A DNA stretch of 17,114 bases from Treponema sp. GTDB lineage: Bacteria > Spirochaetota > Spirochaetia > Treponematales > Breznakiellaceae. The position numbers and the translations under genes were made by a program. The DNA lies in assembly GCA_009780595.1 (NCBI GenBank), contig WQZT01000008.1:1-17114 (forward strand). The letters run 5' to 3'. Below, in pieces: positions 1 to 8,466 of the stretch (the stretch's first letter is position 1; every line of letters begins with the position of its first letter). The notes below the pieces were generated by a model. The model did no database searches. It saw only the letters and a program-made list of their open reading frames with translations, and was not told the origin of the DNA.

Positions 1-1918
1 CAGGCAGCATTCTGATTACCTCGCGGTAGGCATCGCGCGCTTGGGCGAATTCGCCGGAACTCGCGAGCGCTCTGGCAAAGTTAAGCTGCACGGTTGAGTT
101 ATCAGGCTGCACCCGCAAGGCGCGGCGGTAATGGTCAACGCTCGCGCTCCAGTTTTCCCGCAGTGCATACACCGCGCCCATGTTGTTGTTCACCTCGAAT
201 GATGCGGGCGCAATTTGAAACGCCTGCAAAAGAACATCAAGCGCCTCGTCAAAAAAACCGTTGGAGAAGAATAAACTCCCCAGGTTTGTGCGTGGCTCGA
301 CGTAGCGCGGATCGAGGCGAATGGCGCTTGCATAGGCGGCAACCGCGCCGTCAAAGTTCTCCACTGCTTCGTAGACAACACCCAGGTTGAAAGCCCACAC
401 CGCATTGTTCGGGTCGGCTTCCACCGCGCGGCGTGCGTGCGGCAGGGCTTCGGCGCTTTTGCCCAAAGACATTTGCACCACCGACATGTTAAAGTTGGTC
501 AGCCCGTGATCGGGCGCGGATACAAGCGCCCTGCTAAACGAAGTTTCCGCACCTGAGAAATTGCCAGCCTCGCTCTGCGCCGCACCCAGCTCGCGCAGTG
601 ATGCGACATCGTTCGGGCTGTGCAACAGCGCGCGGTTAAAAGCTTCTATCGAGCCGCCAAAATCCCCCGCCGCAAAAAGTATGCGCCCAATTTCGCGGTG
701 CGCCGTTGAATAATCGCCGCGAATGGCGACAGCACGGCGGAAGGCGGACAGCGCTTCATCCTGCCGGCCAAGGGCGCGGAACGTACCGCCTAAGTTAAAC
801 CACGCAACTTCGTGGTTGGGCTCGATACGGAGGGCGGCTTCAAAGGCTTGGCGGGCATCGGCGAAACGACGGACACTGAAGTACACCCTGCCTAAATCGA
901 ACGAAAACAAAAAGTTTTGCGGTTCAAGCCGCGCCGCTTCCCGCAGTGAGGCAATGGCGGCATCCATCTGCCGCTGGTCACGGGCGAGTTTACCGAGCGT
1001 GTGGTGCGGCAGGGCAAGGGAAGAATCCTGCGCGGCGGATTGGCGGGCAAATGCGGCAGCCCTCTCCCCCGCTTCCTTGCCGGCTTGCGTGTCCTCGGTT
1101 GAGCGGGCGTACCACGCTTCCGCCATTTCTGAAAGAACCTGAGCGGCAAAGCGGCTTTCCCCGGCGGGGAAACGCTCTTGCGCTTGGGCGAAGGCGGCTT
1201 CTGCGGCAACGGTATCACCGCGGGCAAGGGCAGATTTGCCCTGGTTCAGCAAGTCCAGCACCGCGTCCATCTGCTGGCGCAATTCGCGGGAAAGGCGCGC
1301 CATTTCTTCTTCCTGCGCGCGCCGCCGGGCGGCTTCGGCTTCGCGTTCGGCTTCCTGCTGGGCGCGGAGTTCGGCAGCGGCGGCGGCTTCTGCAGCGCGG
1401 CGTTCGGCAGCAGCCGCCGCTTCCGCGGTACGCGCCGCCGCTTCCGCAGCGCGGGTAGCGGCGAGGCTTTCCTGGCGGGCTAATTCCTGCTCGCGGGAAA
1501 GGCGGCGCTGCTCTTCAAGCCGCATCTGCGCTTCGATGAGAGATGCAAGCTCTGCGGTGTCGCTGCCAGTGGCGCTTGCGCCGCCTGACGCTTGCGCGAT
1601 TTCAAGCGCGCGCCGTGCACGTGCCAGCGCGTGGTTGCGCAGTTCGCGAGCTTCCTCATCCTCAAAATTTTCGATAAGCAAACGATCAAGGAGATCCAGC
1701 GCCCGCTGAAATTCCCCCCGCTCAATATTTTCCCGCGCAAGCGCCAATGTATTTTCCCGAATGCGCTGGCGTTCGGCGAGGGCAGCAGCTTCCGCGTGCC
1801 GCAAAGCTCTCCCCGCATTTTCAGCGTTTTGGCGTATATACGATGAAAAGAAAAAAATCCCGCCGCCAATAATGAGCGCAGCAGCGGCGGAGATGATGAT
1901 TACTTTTTTGTTGCTCAT
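1..1918 (-). CDS. Membrane-anchored TPR-repeat protein, partial (C-terminus beyond left edge)
   Basis: The frame is open from an ATG at 1916-1918 to the left edge of the window, so at least 639 codons are present and the C-terminus is missing. The start is supported by GGGAG (complement of 1926-1930) seven bases upstream. Residues about 5-26 form one hydrophobic segment with no obvious cleavage site, so it is probably a membrane anchor. Residues about 127-215 are extremely rich in Ala, Glu, Arg and Gln and should form a long charged helix or coiled coil. From about residue 220 to the edge, successive 34-residue TPR units are visible, with the usual pattern such as A.FNLG..Y...E.FDGAVAAYA.AIRLDP. 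TPR arrays bind protein partners, so an envelope scaffold is likely, but the partner is unknown. It lies 101 bp downstream of another TPR gene on the same strand and is probably cotranscribed with it. Confidence 0.85.
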   Translation of the reverse strand, partial: MSNKKVIIISAAAALIIGGGIFFFSSYIRQNAENAGRALRHAEAAALAERQRIRENTLALARENIERGEFQRALDLLDRLLIENFEDEEARELRNHALARARRALEIAQASGGASATGSDTAELASLIEAQMRLEEQRRLSREQELARQESLAATRAAEAAARTAEAAAAAERRAAEAAAAAELRAQQEAEREAEAARRRAQEEEMARLSRELRQQMDAVLDLLNQGKSALARGDTVAAEAAFAQAQERFPAGESRFAAQVLSEMAEAWYARSTEDTQAGKEAGERAAAFARQSAAQDSSLALPHHTLGKLARDQRQMDAAIASLREAARLEPQNFLFSFDLGRVYFSVRRFADARQAFEAALRIEPNHEVAWFNLGGTFRALGRQDEALSAFRRAVAIRGDYSTAHREIGRILFAAGDFGGSIEAFNRALLHSPNDVASLRELGAAQSEAGNFSGAETSFSRALVSAPDHGLTNFNMSVVQMSLGKSAEALPHARRAVEADPNNAVWAFNLGVVYEAVENFDGAVAAYASAIRLDPRYVEPRTNLGSLFFSNGFFDEALDVLLQAFQIAPASFEVNNNMGAVYALRENWSASVDHYRRALRVQPDNSTVQLNFARALASSGEFAQARDAYREVIRMLP

Positions 1919-2019
1919 TCAACTTCTCCCAAATCTTCCATAATAAATAGAACTACGAAGTAAATACTCATGCAGCGTGTAAAAACACAAAGTGCAAAGA
2001 ATCGTTTTTTAATTAAGCT

Positions 2020-2727
2020 TTATTCAAGCTCAAACTCACTGTCAAATCCCTGTACGCCCTCGACACCAACTGAAAGCCCGCGCGTTCCTTCAACCGCCGA
2101 CTGGATGGAGTCGCTGACCTCTTGCAGTAAAAGGCGGCGGCGCTCGGCTTCTGCTCTGGCAGCTTCCGCCTCCATAAAGCGGCGCTGCTCTTCGGCGGCG
2201 AACTCTTCCTGAATAAACCGGATCATCCGTGTGATTTGCTCCCGTTGCGGAGACGTGGGAACAAGCGATAAATAGGTTTGGTAATCGGAAAGAGCATCAC
2301 TCAAATCACCGGTTCGTATAAACGTGTTGGCGCGGTTAATGTACGCCGATGCAAACGCCGGGTTTATATCGATTGCCCTGGAAAAATAGCGCCGGGCAGT
2401 TTGAACATCGCCGCGCACAAAGTGAGCGTTGCCGAGATTGAACGCAATCCGCGCACTTTCAAGACCGCCGCGTGGGAGAATCGTTGTGTACGTTTCAATC
2501 GCGTCATCAACCCTGTTTAGCTGAAGGTAGGCAATCCCTAAATAAAGAAACGTCTGCACATTCGCGGGGTCCTCTGTGGCGGCGGCTTGCAGGTAGCCAA
2601 GCGCTTCCTGCGGACGGTTTTGCATAAACAGCTCCTCGCCCCGCACAAAGGAGTTTTGCGCTTCAATTGCCGTCAGATTTGAAACGAAAAAAATCGTAAG
2701 AAAAAAATATGCAGCAGCACTTTTCAC
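2020..2727 (-). CDS. Secreted TPR-repeat protein (GTG start)
   Basis: This 235-residue protein begins with a hydrophobic signal sequence (residues 1 to about 23, likely cut after A-I-E-A). Three to four TPR units follow at about residues 27-160, for example ALGYLQAAATEDP and ARRYFSRAIDINPAFASAYINRA. A Glu/Ala/Arg-rich helix (about 170-205) and a short acidic tail end the protein. There is no lipobox cysteine, so a soluble periplasmic protein is the simplest reading. The start codon is GTG at 2725-2727. It is chosen because a perfect AGGAGG (complement of 2736-2741) sits eight bases upstream and the signal peptide begins immediately. It is the first gene of a probable two-gene unit with the larger TPR gene, and it diverges from a third TPR gene across a palindrome-bearing gap. 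The exact function is not recognised. Confidence 0.85.
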   Translation of the reverse strand: MKSAAAYFFLTIFFVSNLTAIEAQNSFVRGEELFMQNRPQEALGYLQAAATEDPANVQTFLYLGIAYLQLNRVDDAIETYTTILPRGGLESARIAFNLGNAHFVRGDVQTARRYFSRAIDINPAFASAYINRANTFIRTGDLSDALSDYQTYLSLVPTSPQREQITRMIRFIQEEFAAEEQRRFMEAEAARAEAERRRLLLQEVSDSIQSAVEGTRGLSVGVEGVQGFDSEFELE

Positions 2728-2735
2728 AGGCGCGT

Positions 2736-2741
2736 CCTCCT
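2736..2741 (-). promoter_or_regulatory. Ribosome binding site deciding the GTG start
   Basis: A perfect AGGAGG on the minus strand lies eight bases before the GTG at 2727. It fixes the start of the secreted TPR gene even though the codon is not ATG. Confidence 0.8.
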
Positions 2742-2758
2742 ACTATAATTAAAATAAG

Positions 2759-2775
2759 CTGGTTTTACAAACCAG
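2759..2775. repeat. Perfect palindrome in the divergent TPR promoter region
   Basis: CTGGTTT, three bases, then AAACCAG form a perfect 7-bp inverted repeat in the 152-bp gap between divergently transcribed TPR genes. Neither side carries a T-tract that would make it a terminator. It sits 32 bases upstream of the minus-strand start codon and about 105 upstream of the plus-strand start. A regulator binding site is the likeliest role, but this is inference. Confidence 0.5.
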
Positions 2776-2781
2776 GTAACG

Positions 2782-2815
2782 TTGTACAAGTTAAATTTGT
2801 ACTATAGTATATAGT
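2782..2815. promoter_or_regulatory. AT-rich repeats, possible divergent promoter/operator
   Basis: This stretch holds the 8-bp palindrome TTGTACAA (2782-2789), a second TTGTAC 15 bp after the first (2797-2802), and the inverted repeat ACTATA-GTA-TATAGT (2801-2815). TTGTAC could serve as a -35 and TATAGT as a -10, but the spacings on the plus strand (15 or 22) are not ideal. The call is therefore only a probable regulatory region for one or both flanking TPR genes. Confidence 0.35.
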
Positions 2816-2879
2816 ATCATCGGAATTTTACCGAATATCTATAATATATTCCAATGAAGTAAGGAAAGCAAGAAAAGCA

Positions 2880-3881
2880 ATGTCTGGACAAACGATAACA
2901 ATAACAATTCTCATCGCAGGTCTTTGTTTTCTCGTGTATTTTATTGTAAAAAAAGTCGTTTTGCCGAAACGGATAAAAACGGATTACCGGAGCAAGGCGA
3001 AGATTTTGGAGGCGATAAAGAGCGCGAAGGCGGCGGTGGAACGCGAGCCGCAAAATGCCGAAGCGCGGTTTTTTCTGGGCAAGGCGTTTTTGGCGGACAA
3101 GCGTGAAGAACAGGCACTGCGCGAATATCGGAGCGCGAGCCGCATAGGGATTTCGGGGACGAATATTCCCGAGACTGAATTCCGCGAGACGATTGCACAC
3201 CTGTACAATAAGTTCCACGAGCCTGAGGAAGCGTTGCGGGAATATATTCTGCTGATAAAAAGGCATCCCGGAAATCCTGAGTATTATTTTCAGGCGGGAA
3301 AGATTTTCCCCGGGCGCAAGCGTCCTGACCTTGCCGTGCAGTATTTGCGAAAGGCGGTTTCGCTGAAGCCTGCTGAAGAGCGTTACCATTTTGAATTGGG
3401 GATGCAATATTTCCACGATAAAAAAAGCAAGGAAGCGATTGGCGAGCTCGAGGCGGCGCTGAAGATAAATCCTGCAAATAGCGATGCGCTTTTTTACCTG
3501 GGCAAAGTTTACAAGAGCGCAAAAGATTATACGGGGGCGATTCCGTTCCTTGAAAAAGCGTCGCGTGATCAGGAGAACAAGCTTCGCGCCTTGGTCGAGT
3601 TGGGCGGCTGTTATATGTCGCTGAAAATATTTGACAAGGCGATTGCCGAACTTGATCGCGCGGTGAACGTGATTACCAAAGAATCCGACAGCGAGAGTTT
3701 GTACGCCCGCTACTTCCTGGCGACGAGCTACGAAAAAACGAAGGAGTTTGCCAAAGCGGTGGAGCAGTGGGAAAAAATCTACGCCCAGAAAAAGAGCTTC
3801 CGCGATGTTGGGGAAAAACTCATCGAGTACAACAACTACCGACAGAACAGCACGGGCAAGGAGAGCGCTGCCAAGCCATGA
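2880..3881 (+). CDS. Membrane-anchored TPR-repeat protein
   Basis: The 333-residue product starts with one hydrophobic transmembrane segment (about residues 5-24). A basic stretch (KKVVLPKRIK) follows, which suggests a signal anchor with most of the chain on one face of the membrane. TPR units occupy about residues 40-315, including AKAAVEREPQNAEARFFLG, YLRKAVSLKP and ALKINPANSDALFYLGKVY. A purine-rich AAGGAA at 2861-2866 is the only ribosome-site candidate and is rather far (13 bases) from the ATG. The stop codon overlaps the ATG of the next gene as ATGA (3878-3881), so it is the first gene of a translationally coupled plus-strand operon. It probably acts as a protein-interaction scaffold. 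The specific partner cannot be inferred. Confidence 0.85.
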   Translation: MSGQTITITILIAGLCFLVYFIVKKVVLPKRIKTDYRSKAKILEAIKSAKAAVEREPQNAEARFFLGKAFLADKREEQALREYRSASRIGISGTNIPETEFRETIAHLYNKFHEPEEALREYILLIKRHPGNPEYYFQAGKIFPGRKRPDLAVQYLRKAVSLKPAEERYHFELGMQYFHDKKSKEAIGELEAALKINPANSDALFYLGKVYKSAKDYTGAIPFLEKASRDQENKLRALVELGGCYMSLKIFDKAIAELDRAVNVITKESDSESLYARYFLATSYEKTKEFAKAVEQWEKIYAQKKSFRDVGEKLIEYNNYRQNSTGKESAAKP

Positions 3882-4048
3882 AGCTCCTGTGCGTTTCAGA
3901 TCGCATCGATCCGTTGGTTTATGCGGATTCTCTTGCGGAGCGTTTTTGCGATGCGGACGTGATACTGGGCGCGGGGGATCTCCCGGTAATTAATGCGTAC
4001 GGTTATTGCTCGATTGACAGCAGTAGCACTATGGAACAACTGCAATGA
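3878..4048 (+). pseudogene. Truncated calcineurin-like metallophosphoesterase remnant (56 codons)
   Basis: The reading frame starts MKLLCVSDRIDPLVYADSLA and continues through a conserved-looking LGAGDLP at residues 34-40. This matches the N-terminus of a small metallophosphoesterase family that I recall from treponemes. There the first metal motif (D-x-x-D) and the G-D-L-P motif are followed by a full alpha/beta phosphoesterase domain. Here similarity stops right after GDLP. An unrelated 16-residue tail leads to TGA, and neither other frame resumes the family sequence, so an internal or 3' deletion is more likely than a frameshift. The GNHN- and GHTH-type motifs that carry the remaining metal ligands are absent, so it cannot be an active enzyme. 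Both ends overlap neighbours as ATGA. AAGGAG at 3858-3863 lies upstream. It may now work only as a coupling peptide. Confidence 0.7.
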
Positions 4049-4959
4049 AAGATAACTGCCTCACGAAAATTATCTGGCGACGCTTTAAGGAATTTATTGC
4101 GCCGGATGCAAACCGCTTTGAGCTTTTGAAACAAATTATCGAAGAGGCAGCACTCGATTGCAAAGTGCTGGAACTGGCAGACCACTGCCACTTTTTTATT
4201 TTACCCCCGCGCGGGGACACGTCAAAACTGGAAACCCCGAAGGCAGAAAAAGCGCCCCACGCCGGGCGGACTATACTGGTGGCGCACTACGACCGCTGTG
4301 CAGGAAGCCCGGGAGCAAACGACAACAGCGCGGGCGTTTTCCTGCTGTTAGAAACCGCAATGAAACTGAAAGTTTCCGCCGCGAAAAACTGGCTCGTGAT
4401 TTTCACCGATAAAGAAGAGCTGCACTGCGGGCAGAGCATTGTGGAGCAGGGAGCGTACAAGCTGGCGCAGGAGCTTAAACAGTTAGGCACAGCGGCGCAG
4501 ATTTTTTGTTTCGATGCCTGCGGAACGGGCGACACGCTGGTAATTTCCACCACGGCGGAGCATTTGCTGAAGAAAGAGGGCAACGGGAAAAATCTTCAGC
4601 GCTCTGTGAAAGCACTGCAAATGCTGGCGCACAACACCGCCATCAACTTAGGCATGGAAAAGGTGCTGCTTGCCCCCACCCCCTTCTCCGACGACGCGGG
4701 TTTTCTGCGCGCCGGACTTGCCGCCCAAACGATAACGATGCTCCCCGCCGCCGAATGCGCGCACCTTGTCGCAGAGCTCCACAAAAGCCCCGACCTTGCC
4801 GGAGCGCTCATCAACGCGGAACTCCGGCAAACCTGCCGCGCGCACGCCATCCCCGAAACCTGGCGCAACCTCAACGGCCCCCGCGACAGCCTCCTGCGCC
4901 TGACGCCGCAACACTTCCGCGCCGTGATCCGCTTCGCACAGGCGCTGTGCGGGGGGTGA
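4045..4959 (+). CDS. M28-family zinc peptidase-like protein
   Basis: The 304-residue protein shows the M28 aminopeptidase plan. It has H81-Y-D83 (first zinc ligand motif), GSPGANDNSAG with D93 as candidate bridging ligand, and TDKEEL with E124/E125 as general base and ligand. FDACGTGD with D157 and PFSDDAGF around S215-D217 follow. The last zinc ligand, usually His in an F-H-T-P-x-D context near the C-terminus, reads L-N-G-P-R-D here (N277 to D281). The His therefore appears replaced by Asn, and activity may be altered or lost. No signal peptide or membrane segment is seen, so it is probably cytoplasmic. The ATG overlaps the stop of the phosphoesterase remnant as ATGA, with GGAA at 4033-4036 as a weak ribosome site. 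It is the last gene of the TPR operon. The substrate is unknown. Confidence 0.75.
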   Translation: MKDNCLTKIIWRRFKEFIAPDANRFELLKQIIEEAALDCKVLELADHCHFFILPPRGDTSKLETPKAEKAPHAGRTILVAHYDRCAGSPGANDNSAGVFLLLETAMKLKVSAAKNWLVIFTDKEELHCGQSIVEQGAYKLAQELKQLGTAAQIFCFDACGTGDTLVISTTAEHLLKKEGNGKNLQRSVKALQMLAHNTAINLGMEKVLLAPTPFSDDAGFLRAGLAAQTITMLPAAECAHLVAELHKSPDLAGALINAELRQTCRAHAIPETWRNLNGPRDSLLRLTPQHFRAVIRFAQALCGG

Positions 4960-5168
4960 GGAAAATTATTGCTGTACTATTTTCTCAATATTTATACTTT
5001 TTCTTTTAAAATATATTTTTATATTCAGCATTATACGAAAATGATACTACTGTCAAGTTTGAATCATATTCATCACGCTGGCTAAGGCTTGAATGCTCTT
5101 GCAAAAAAATATACCATACAACAATAGCAAGTATGAAACTGTAAGCTTGCGCTGGTAAGGAGTCCGTT
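4960..5168. other. AT-rich intergenic region before leuS
   Basis: This 209-bp region is distinctly AT-rich compared with its flanks and should hold the end of the TPR operon transcript and the leuS promoter. I see only a weak all-AT stem at 5010-5025 (AATATA, four T, TATATT). No convincing GC-rich terminator and no clear -35/-10 pair were found. A good AAGGAG at 5157-5162 lies six bases before the leuS ATG. No ORF or tRNA-like fold was recognised. Confidence 0.5.
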
Positions 5169-7703
5169 ATGGCGAAGTACCCTTTTGAAACTATCGAACC
5201 CAAGTGGCAGAAATATTGGGAGGATAATAAGACATTTAAGGCGGTTGAGGATGCCGCTTTCCCGAAAGACAAGCGGCGTTATGTGCTGGATATGTTCCCC
5301 TACCCATCGGCGCAGGGCTTGCACGTTGGCCACCCGGAGGGTTACACCGCGACGGATATTTACTGCCGCTACATGAGGATGAACGGCTACAATGTGCTTC
5401 ACCCGATGGGTTTTGATTCTTTCGGGCTTCCGGCGGAAAATTACGCTATCAAGATGGGCGTGCATCCGGCGAAAACCACTGCCGAGAATATTGCCCACTT
5501 TAGAAAGCAGATCAAGGAGCTGGGGTTTTCCTACGATTGGGATCGCGAAGTGGCGACATCCGATGAGGATTACTACAAGTGGACACAGTGGATTTTCCTG
5601 AAGATTTTTGAGCGCGGGCTGGCGTACGAGGCGGACAGCCCCATCAACTGGTGTCCGTCGTGCAAAACCGGAATTGCCAACGAGGAGGTTGTTGACGGCT
5701 TGTGCGAGCGTTGCAAAACCCGCGTGTCCCGCAAGCGCATCCGCCAGTGGATTTTGAAGATCACCGCCTACGCCGAGCGTCTTTTGGCAGACCTCGAAGG
5801 GCTTGACTGGCCTGAGCCGGTCAAGCTAATGCAGCGCAACTGGATTGGCCGCTCGGAAGGCGCAAACGTGCTGTTCAAAATTGACGGGCATCCTGACTTG
5901 CTGGAAATCTACACAACCCGCCCGGACACGCTGTTCGGCGCGACCTATATGGTACTGTCGCCGGAACATCCGCTGGTGGAAAAAATCACCTCGCCCCAGC
6001 AGAAGGCCGCCGTGCTTGCCTACATCGAAGCTTCCTCGAAAAAGAGCGACCTTGAACGTACCGATCTTGCGAAAACCAAGACGGGCGTGTTTACCGGGGC
6101 ATATTCCGTCAACCCCGTCAACAACGAAAAAATCCCGATTTGGATTGCCGACTACGTTCTGATTTCCTACGGAACCGGGGCGATTATGGCAGTTCCCGGC
6201 CACGACGAGCGCGACTGGGAGTTTGCCAAAGCGTTCAATTTGCCGATTGTGGAAGTTGTGGCGAAGGAGAAGGGCAAAGGGAATGCGGAAGGTGGAATCG
6301 ATGAGGTTTTCACCGCCGAAGGGTACGCGATAAACTCAGGTGAGCTGAACGGGCTTTCCACGTCTGAGGCGAAGGTTAAAATCACCGCGTGGCTTGAAGA
6401 GCGCGGGCTTGGCAAAAAAACAGTGAACTATAAACTGCGGGATTGGATATTCAGCCGCCAGCGTTACTGGGGCGAGCCTATTCCCATCGTTCACTGCCCA
6501 GCGTGCGGCATTGTCCCGTTGCGCGAGCAAGACCTGCCGCTGAAGCTGCCGGATGTGCAGAGCTACACGCCCACCGGCACCGGTGAATCCCCGCTGGCGG
6601 CAATTGCCGAGTGGGTGAACACCACCTGCCCGAAGTGCGGCGCGGCGGCAAAGCGGGAAACGAACACCATGCCGCAGTGGGCTGGCTCCTGCTGGTACTA
6701 CCTGCGCTACCTTGACCCGCACAACGCCGCGTGTTTTTCCAGCCGGGACAAGCAGGACTACTGGGCGCCGGTTGATCTGTACGTTGGCGGTGTGGAACAC
6801 GCGGTGCTGCACCTTTTGTACAGCCGCTTCTGGCACAAAGTGCTGTACGACTTCGGGCTGGTTACTACGAAAGAACCGTTTATGCGGCTGGTCAACCAGG
6901 GGATGATTGTTTCCTTCGCGTACCAGCGTAAAGATAAAACGCTCGTTCCAAGCGATCAGGTTGAAAAGCAGCCGAACGGCGTTGTCATCGAAAAAGCCAC
7001 CGGAGAGGAGCTGAGCGAAGTTATCGCCAAGATGAGTAAGAGCCTGAAAAACGTCATCAACCCCGACGAAATAATCAGAGATTACGGCGCGGATTCCCTT
7101 CGCGTCTACGAGATGTTTATGGGGCCGCTGGAAGTCAGTAAGCCCTGGAGCACGGCGGGGCTTATCGGCGTTTCGCGGTTTCTAGAGAAAATCTGGCTTA
7201 TCGGCGGCAAGGTTGGAAATGGGGAAACCGGCTCTTCCGACTCCCTCATCAAGTTGCTTCACAAAACGATAAAAAAAGTTACAGCCGATACGGAAAGCCT
7301 TAACTTTAACACCGCCATCAGCCAGATGATGATTTACTCCAACGAGCTTGCGCGGCTGGAATCCGTGCCGCGAAAGCTGTGGGAGCCGCTGGTGATTATG
7401 CTCAGCGCGTATGCCCCGCATTTGGGCGAGGAACTGTGGGAAAAACTCGGGGCTACGGAATCGGTTTCAAAGAGCCAGTGGCCGAAGTTTGATGAAAAAC
7501 TGACGGTGGACAGCGAAGTTACGATTGTGGTGCAGGTGAACGGCAAAATCCGCGACAAGTTCAGCGCGGCGGCAGATACACCTGCGGGAGAACTTGAAAA
7601 GACCGCGTTTACTCTGGCAGGCGTAAAAAAGTGGATCGACGGGAAAACCGTTGCCAAAGTAATTGCCGTGCCGGGAAAACTCGTGAACATCGTAGTAAAG
7701 TAA
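5169..7703 (+). CDS. leuS: Leucyl-tRNA synthetase
   Basis: Class Ia synthetase that charges tRNA-Leu with leucine in the cytoplasm. The 844-residue length fits the bacterial type (about 820-880). The catalytic HVGH signature is at residues 52-55 within [20 protein letters not shown], and KMSKS is at 621-625. The CP1 editing domain carries [20 protein letters not shown] from about residue 249 and [15 protein letters not shown] further on. Two cysteine pairs (C162/C165 and C179/C182) look like an intact zinc knuckle, and C443/C446 with C487/C490 look like a second. The C-terminal anticodon-binding and tail regions ([11 protein letters not shown]) are present. The ATG at 5169 has AAGGAG six bases upstream. 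The gene appears monocistronic and converges on nifU. Nothing suggests that it is broken. Confidence 0.97.
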   Translation: MAKYPFETIEPKWQKYWEDNKTFKAVEDAAFPKDKRRYVLDMFPYPSAQGLHVGHPEGYTATDIYCRYMRMNGYNVLHPMGFDSFGLPAENYAIKMGVHPAKTTAENIAHFRKQIKELGFSYDWDREVATSDEDYYKWTQWIFLKIFERGLAYEADSPINWCPSCKTGIANEEVVDGLCERCKTRVSRKRIRQWILKITAYAERLLADLEGLDWPEPVKLMQRNWIGRSEGANVLFKIDGHPDLLEIYTTRPDTLFGATYMVLSPEHPLVEKITSPQQKAAVLAYIEASSKKSDLERTDLAKTKTGVFTGAYSVNPVNNEKIPIWIADYVLISYGTGAIMAVPGHDERDWEFAKAFNLPIVEVVAKEKGKGNAEGGIDEVFTAEGYAINSGELNGLSTSEAKVKITAWLEERGLGKKTVNYKLRDWIFSRQRYWGEPIPIVHCPACGIVPLREQDLPLKLPDVQSYTPTGTGESPLAAIAEWVNTTCPKCGAAAKRETNTMPQWAGSCWYYLRYLDPHNAACFSSRDKQDYWAPVDLYVGGVEHAVLHLLYSRFWHKVLYDFGLVTTKEPFMRLVNQGMIVSFAYQRKDKTLVPSDQVEKQPNGVVIEKATGEELSEVIAKMSKSLKNVINPDEIIRDYGADSLRVYEMFMGPLEVSKPWSTAGLIGVSRFLEKIWLIGGKVGNGETGSSDSLIKLLHKTIKKVTADTESLNFNTAISQMMIYSNELARLESVPRKLWEPLVIMLSAYAPHLGEELWEKLGATESVSKSQWPKFDEKLTVDSEVTIVVQVNGKIRDKFSAAADTPAGELEKTAFTLAGVKKWIDGKTVAKVIAVPGKLVNIVVK

Positions 7704-7749
7704 GGCAACGCAGGATTATCGAAATAACCGAAATACCGAACGATAAAAA

Positions 7750-7780
7750 AAGGGCGAAACGTTTGCTGCGTTTCGCCCTT
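7750..7780 (-). terminator. Intrinsic terminator of the nifS-nifU transcript
   Basis: A perfect 12-bp inverted repeat (7750-7761 and 7769-7780) encloses a seven-base loop. Read on the minus strand, the GC-rich stem is followed directly by a run of T (the A-tract from about 7744), which is the classic rho-independent pattern. On the plus strand the bases after the stem are GTCAG, so termination of leuS here would be weak at best. It lies 33 bp beyond the nifU stop codon. Confidence 0.85.
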
Positions 7781-7812
7781 GTCAGTTCAATGCGTAAGCG
7801 CAGCGTGCGCGG

Positions 7813-8439
7813 CTAAGCCAGCACCGCCTCTTTGTGGGAAGTCTCTTCCTCCGTGCCGTACACGTGATCAAGCCCGTGCAAAAACTCCGTTGCGTTCACC
7901 TTACAGCCGCCGCAGCCCGTGCCGAGTTTTGTTGCCTGCTGAAGCTGCTCCAGCGTGCGCGCCCCGTTGCGGTAAGCGTTTTCGATGTCCTTGTCGGTTA
8001 TCCCCATGCAGTGGCAAATCACCGTTGACGACTCGACAAGCTCGCCTGCCCGCCCATGTTTGCCCAAATAATCGTCAATGGCAGAACGGAGCGCCTTATC
8101 GCCCAGCACCGAGCAGTGAATCTTGGCAGTGGGCAACCCGCCCAGCGCCTTCGTCAAATCCTCCGGCCCGATTTGATACGCATCCCGAATATTCATCCCC
8201 TTGATCATCTCGGAAAGCATACTCGTAGACGCAATCGCGCTCGCGCACCCGTAGGTTTTCCAGCGCACATCGGTTATCACATCGTCTTTAATCCGCACAA
8301 GCATCAGCATTTTGTCGCCGCATCTGATGTTTCCCGTCTCGCCCCGTCCGTCTGCCGGATACGACTCCTCGCTTTCCATAAGAACGTTTCGCGGACGAGT
8401 AAAGTGGTCCTTCACTATATCTGAATAAAGCCAATCCAT
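7813..8439 (-). CDS. nifU: NifU-like Fe-S cluster scaffold (IscU domain plus BFD-like [2Fe-2S] domain)
   Basis: A 208-residue scaffold on which iron-sulphur clusters are built from sulphide supplied by the adjacent desulfurase. Residues 1 to about 125 are the IscU/NifU-N domain, with the three ligand cysteines C40 (in RCGDK, followed by the conserved Asp D42), C65 (YGCASA) and C109 (KIHCSV). Residues about 138-190 form a BFD-like [2Fe-2S] domain with C142-x-C144 and C176-x-x-C179. The C-terminal Nfu domain of full-length NifU (normally about 280-300 residues) is absent. The protein ends in a short non-conserved tail, so this is a two-domain form. AAGGAG (complement of 8445-8450) lies five bases before the ATG. 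It is 27 bp downstream of nifS in the same transcript. With no nitrogenase genes nearby, a general Fe-S role is most likely. Confidence 0.93.
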   Translation of the reverse strand: MDWLYSDIVKDHFTRPRNVLMESEESYPADGRGETGNIRCGDKMLMLVRIKDDVITDVRWKTYGCASAIASTSMLSEMIKGMNIRDAYQIGPEDLTKALGGLPTAKIHCSVLGDKALRSAIDDYLGKHGRAGELVESSTVICHCMGITDKDIENAYRNGARTLEQLQQATKLGTGCGGCKVNATEFLHGLDHVYGTEEETSHKEAVLA

Positions 8440-8466
8440 ATAAACTCCTTGTTCCCGTAATCCGGT

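Noticed and set aside
946..1709. Several plus-strand frames rich in Arg, Ala and Ser opposite the large TPR gene
   Set aside because: They mirror the repetitive Ala/Glu/Arg codons of the minus-strand TPR gene. Their composition is extreme and no start signals are seen.
2854..2862. Two-codon upstream ORF (ATG AAG TAA) before the plus-strand TPR gene
   Set aside because: Such short frames occur often by chance, and nothing else supports attenuation.
5010..5025. AT-only stem after the M28-like gene as a terminator
   Set aside because: The six-base stem has no GC pairs and would be too weak. It is probably just low-complexity AT sequence.
6336..6836. A 166-codon minus-strand frame inside leuS
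   Set aside because: It is a shadow of the strongly conserved leuS coding sequence and has no recognisable domain.
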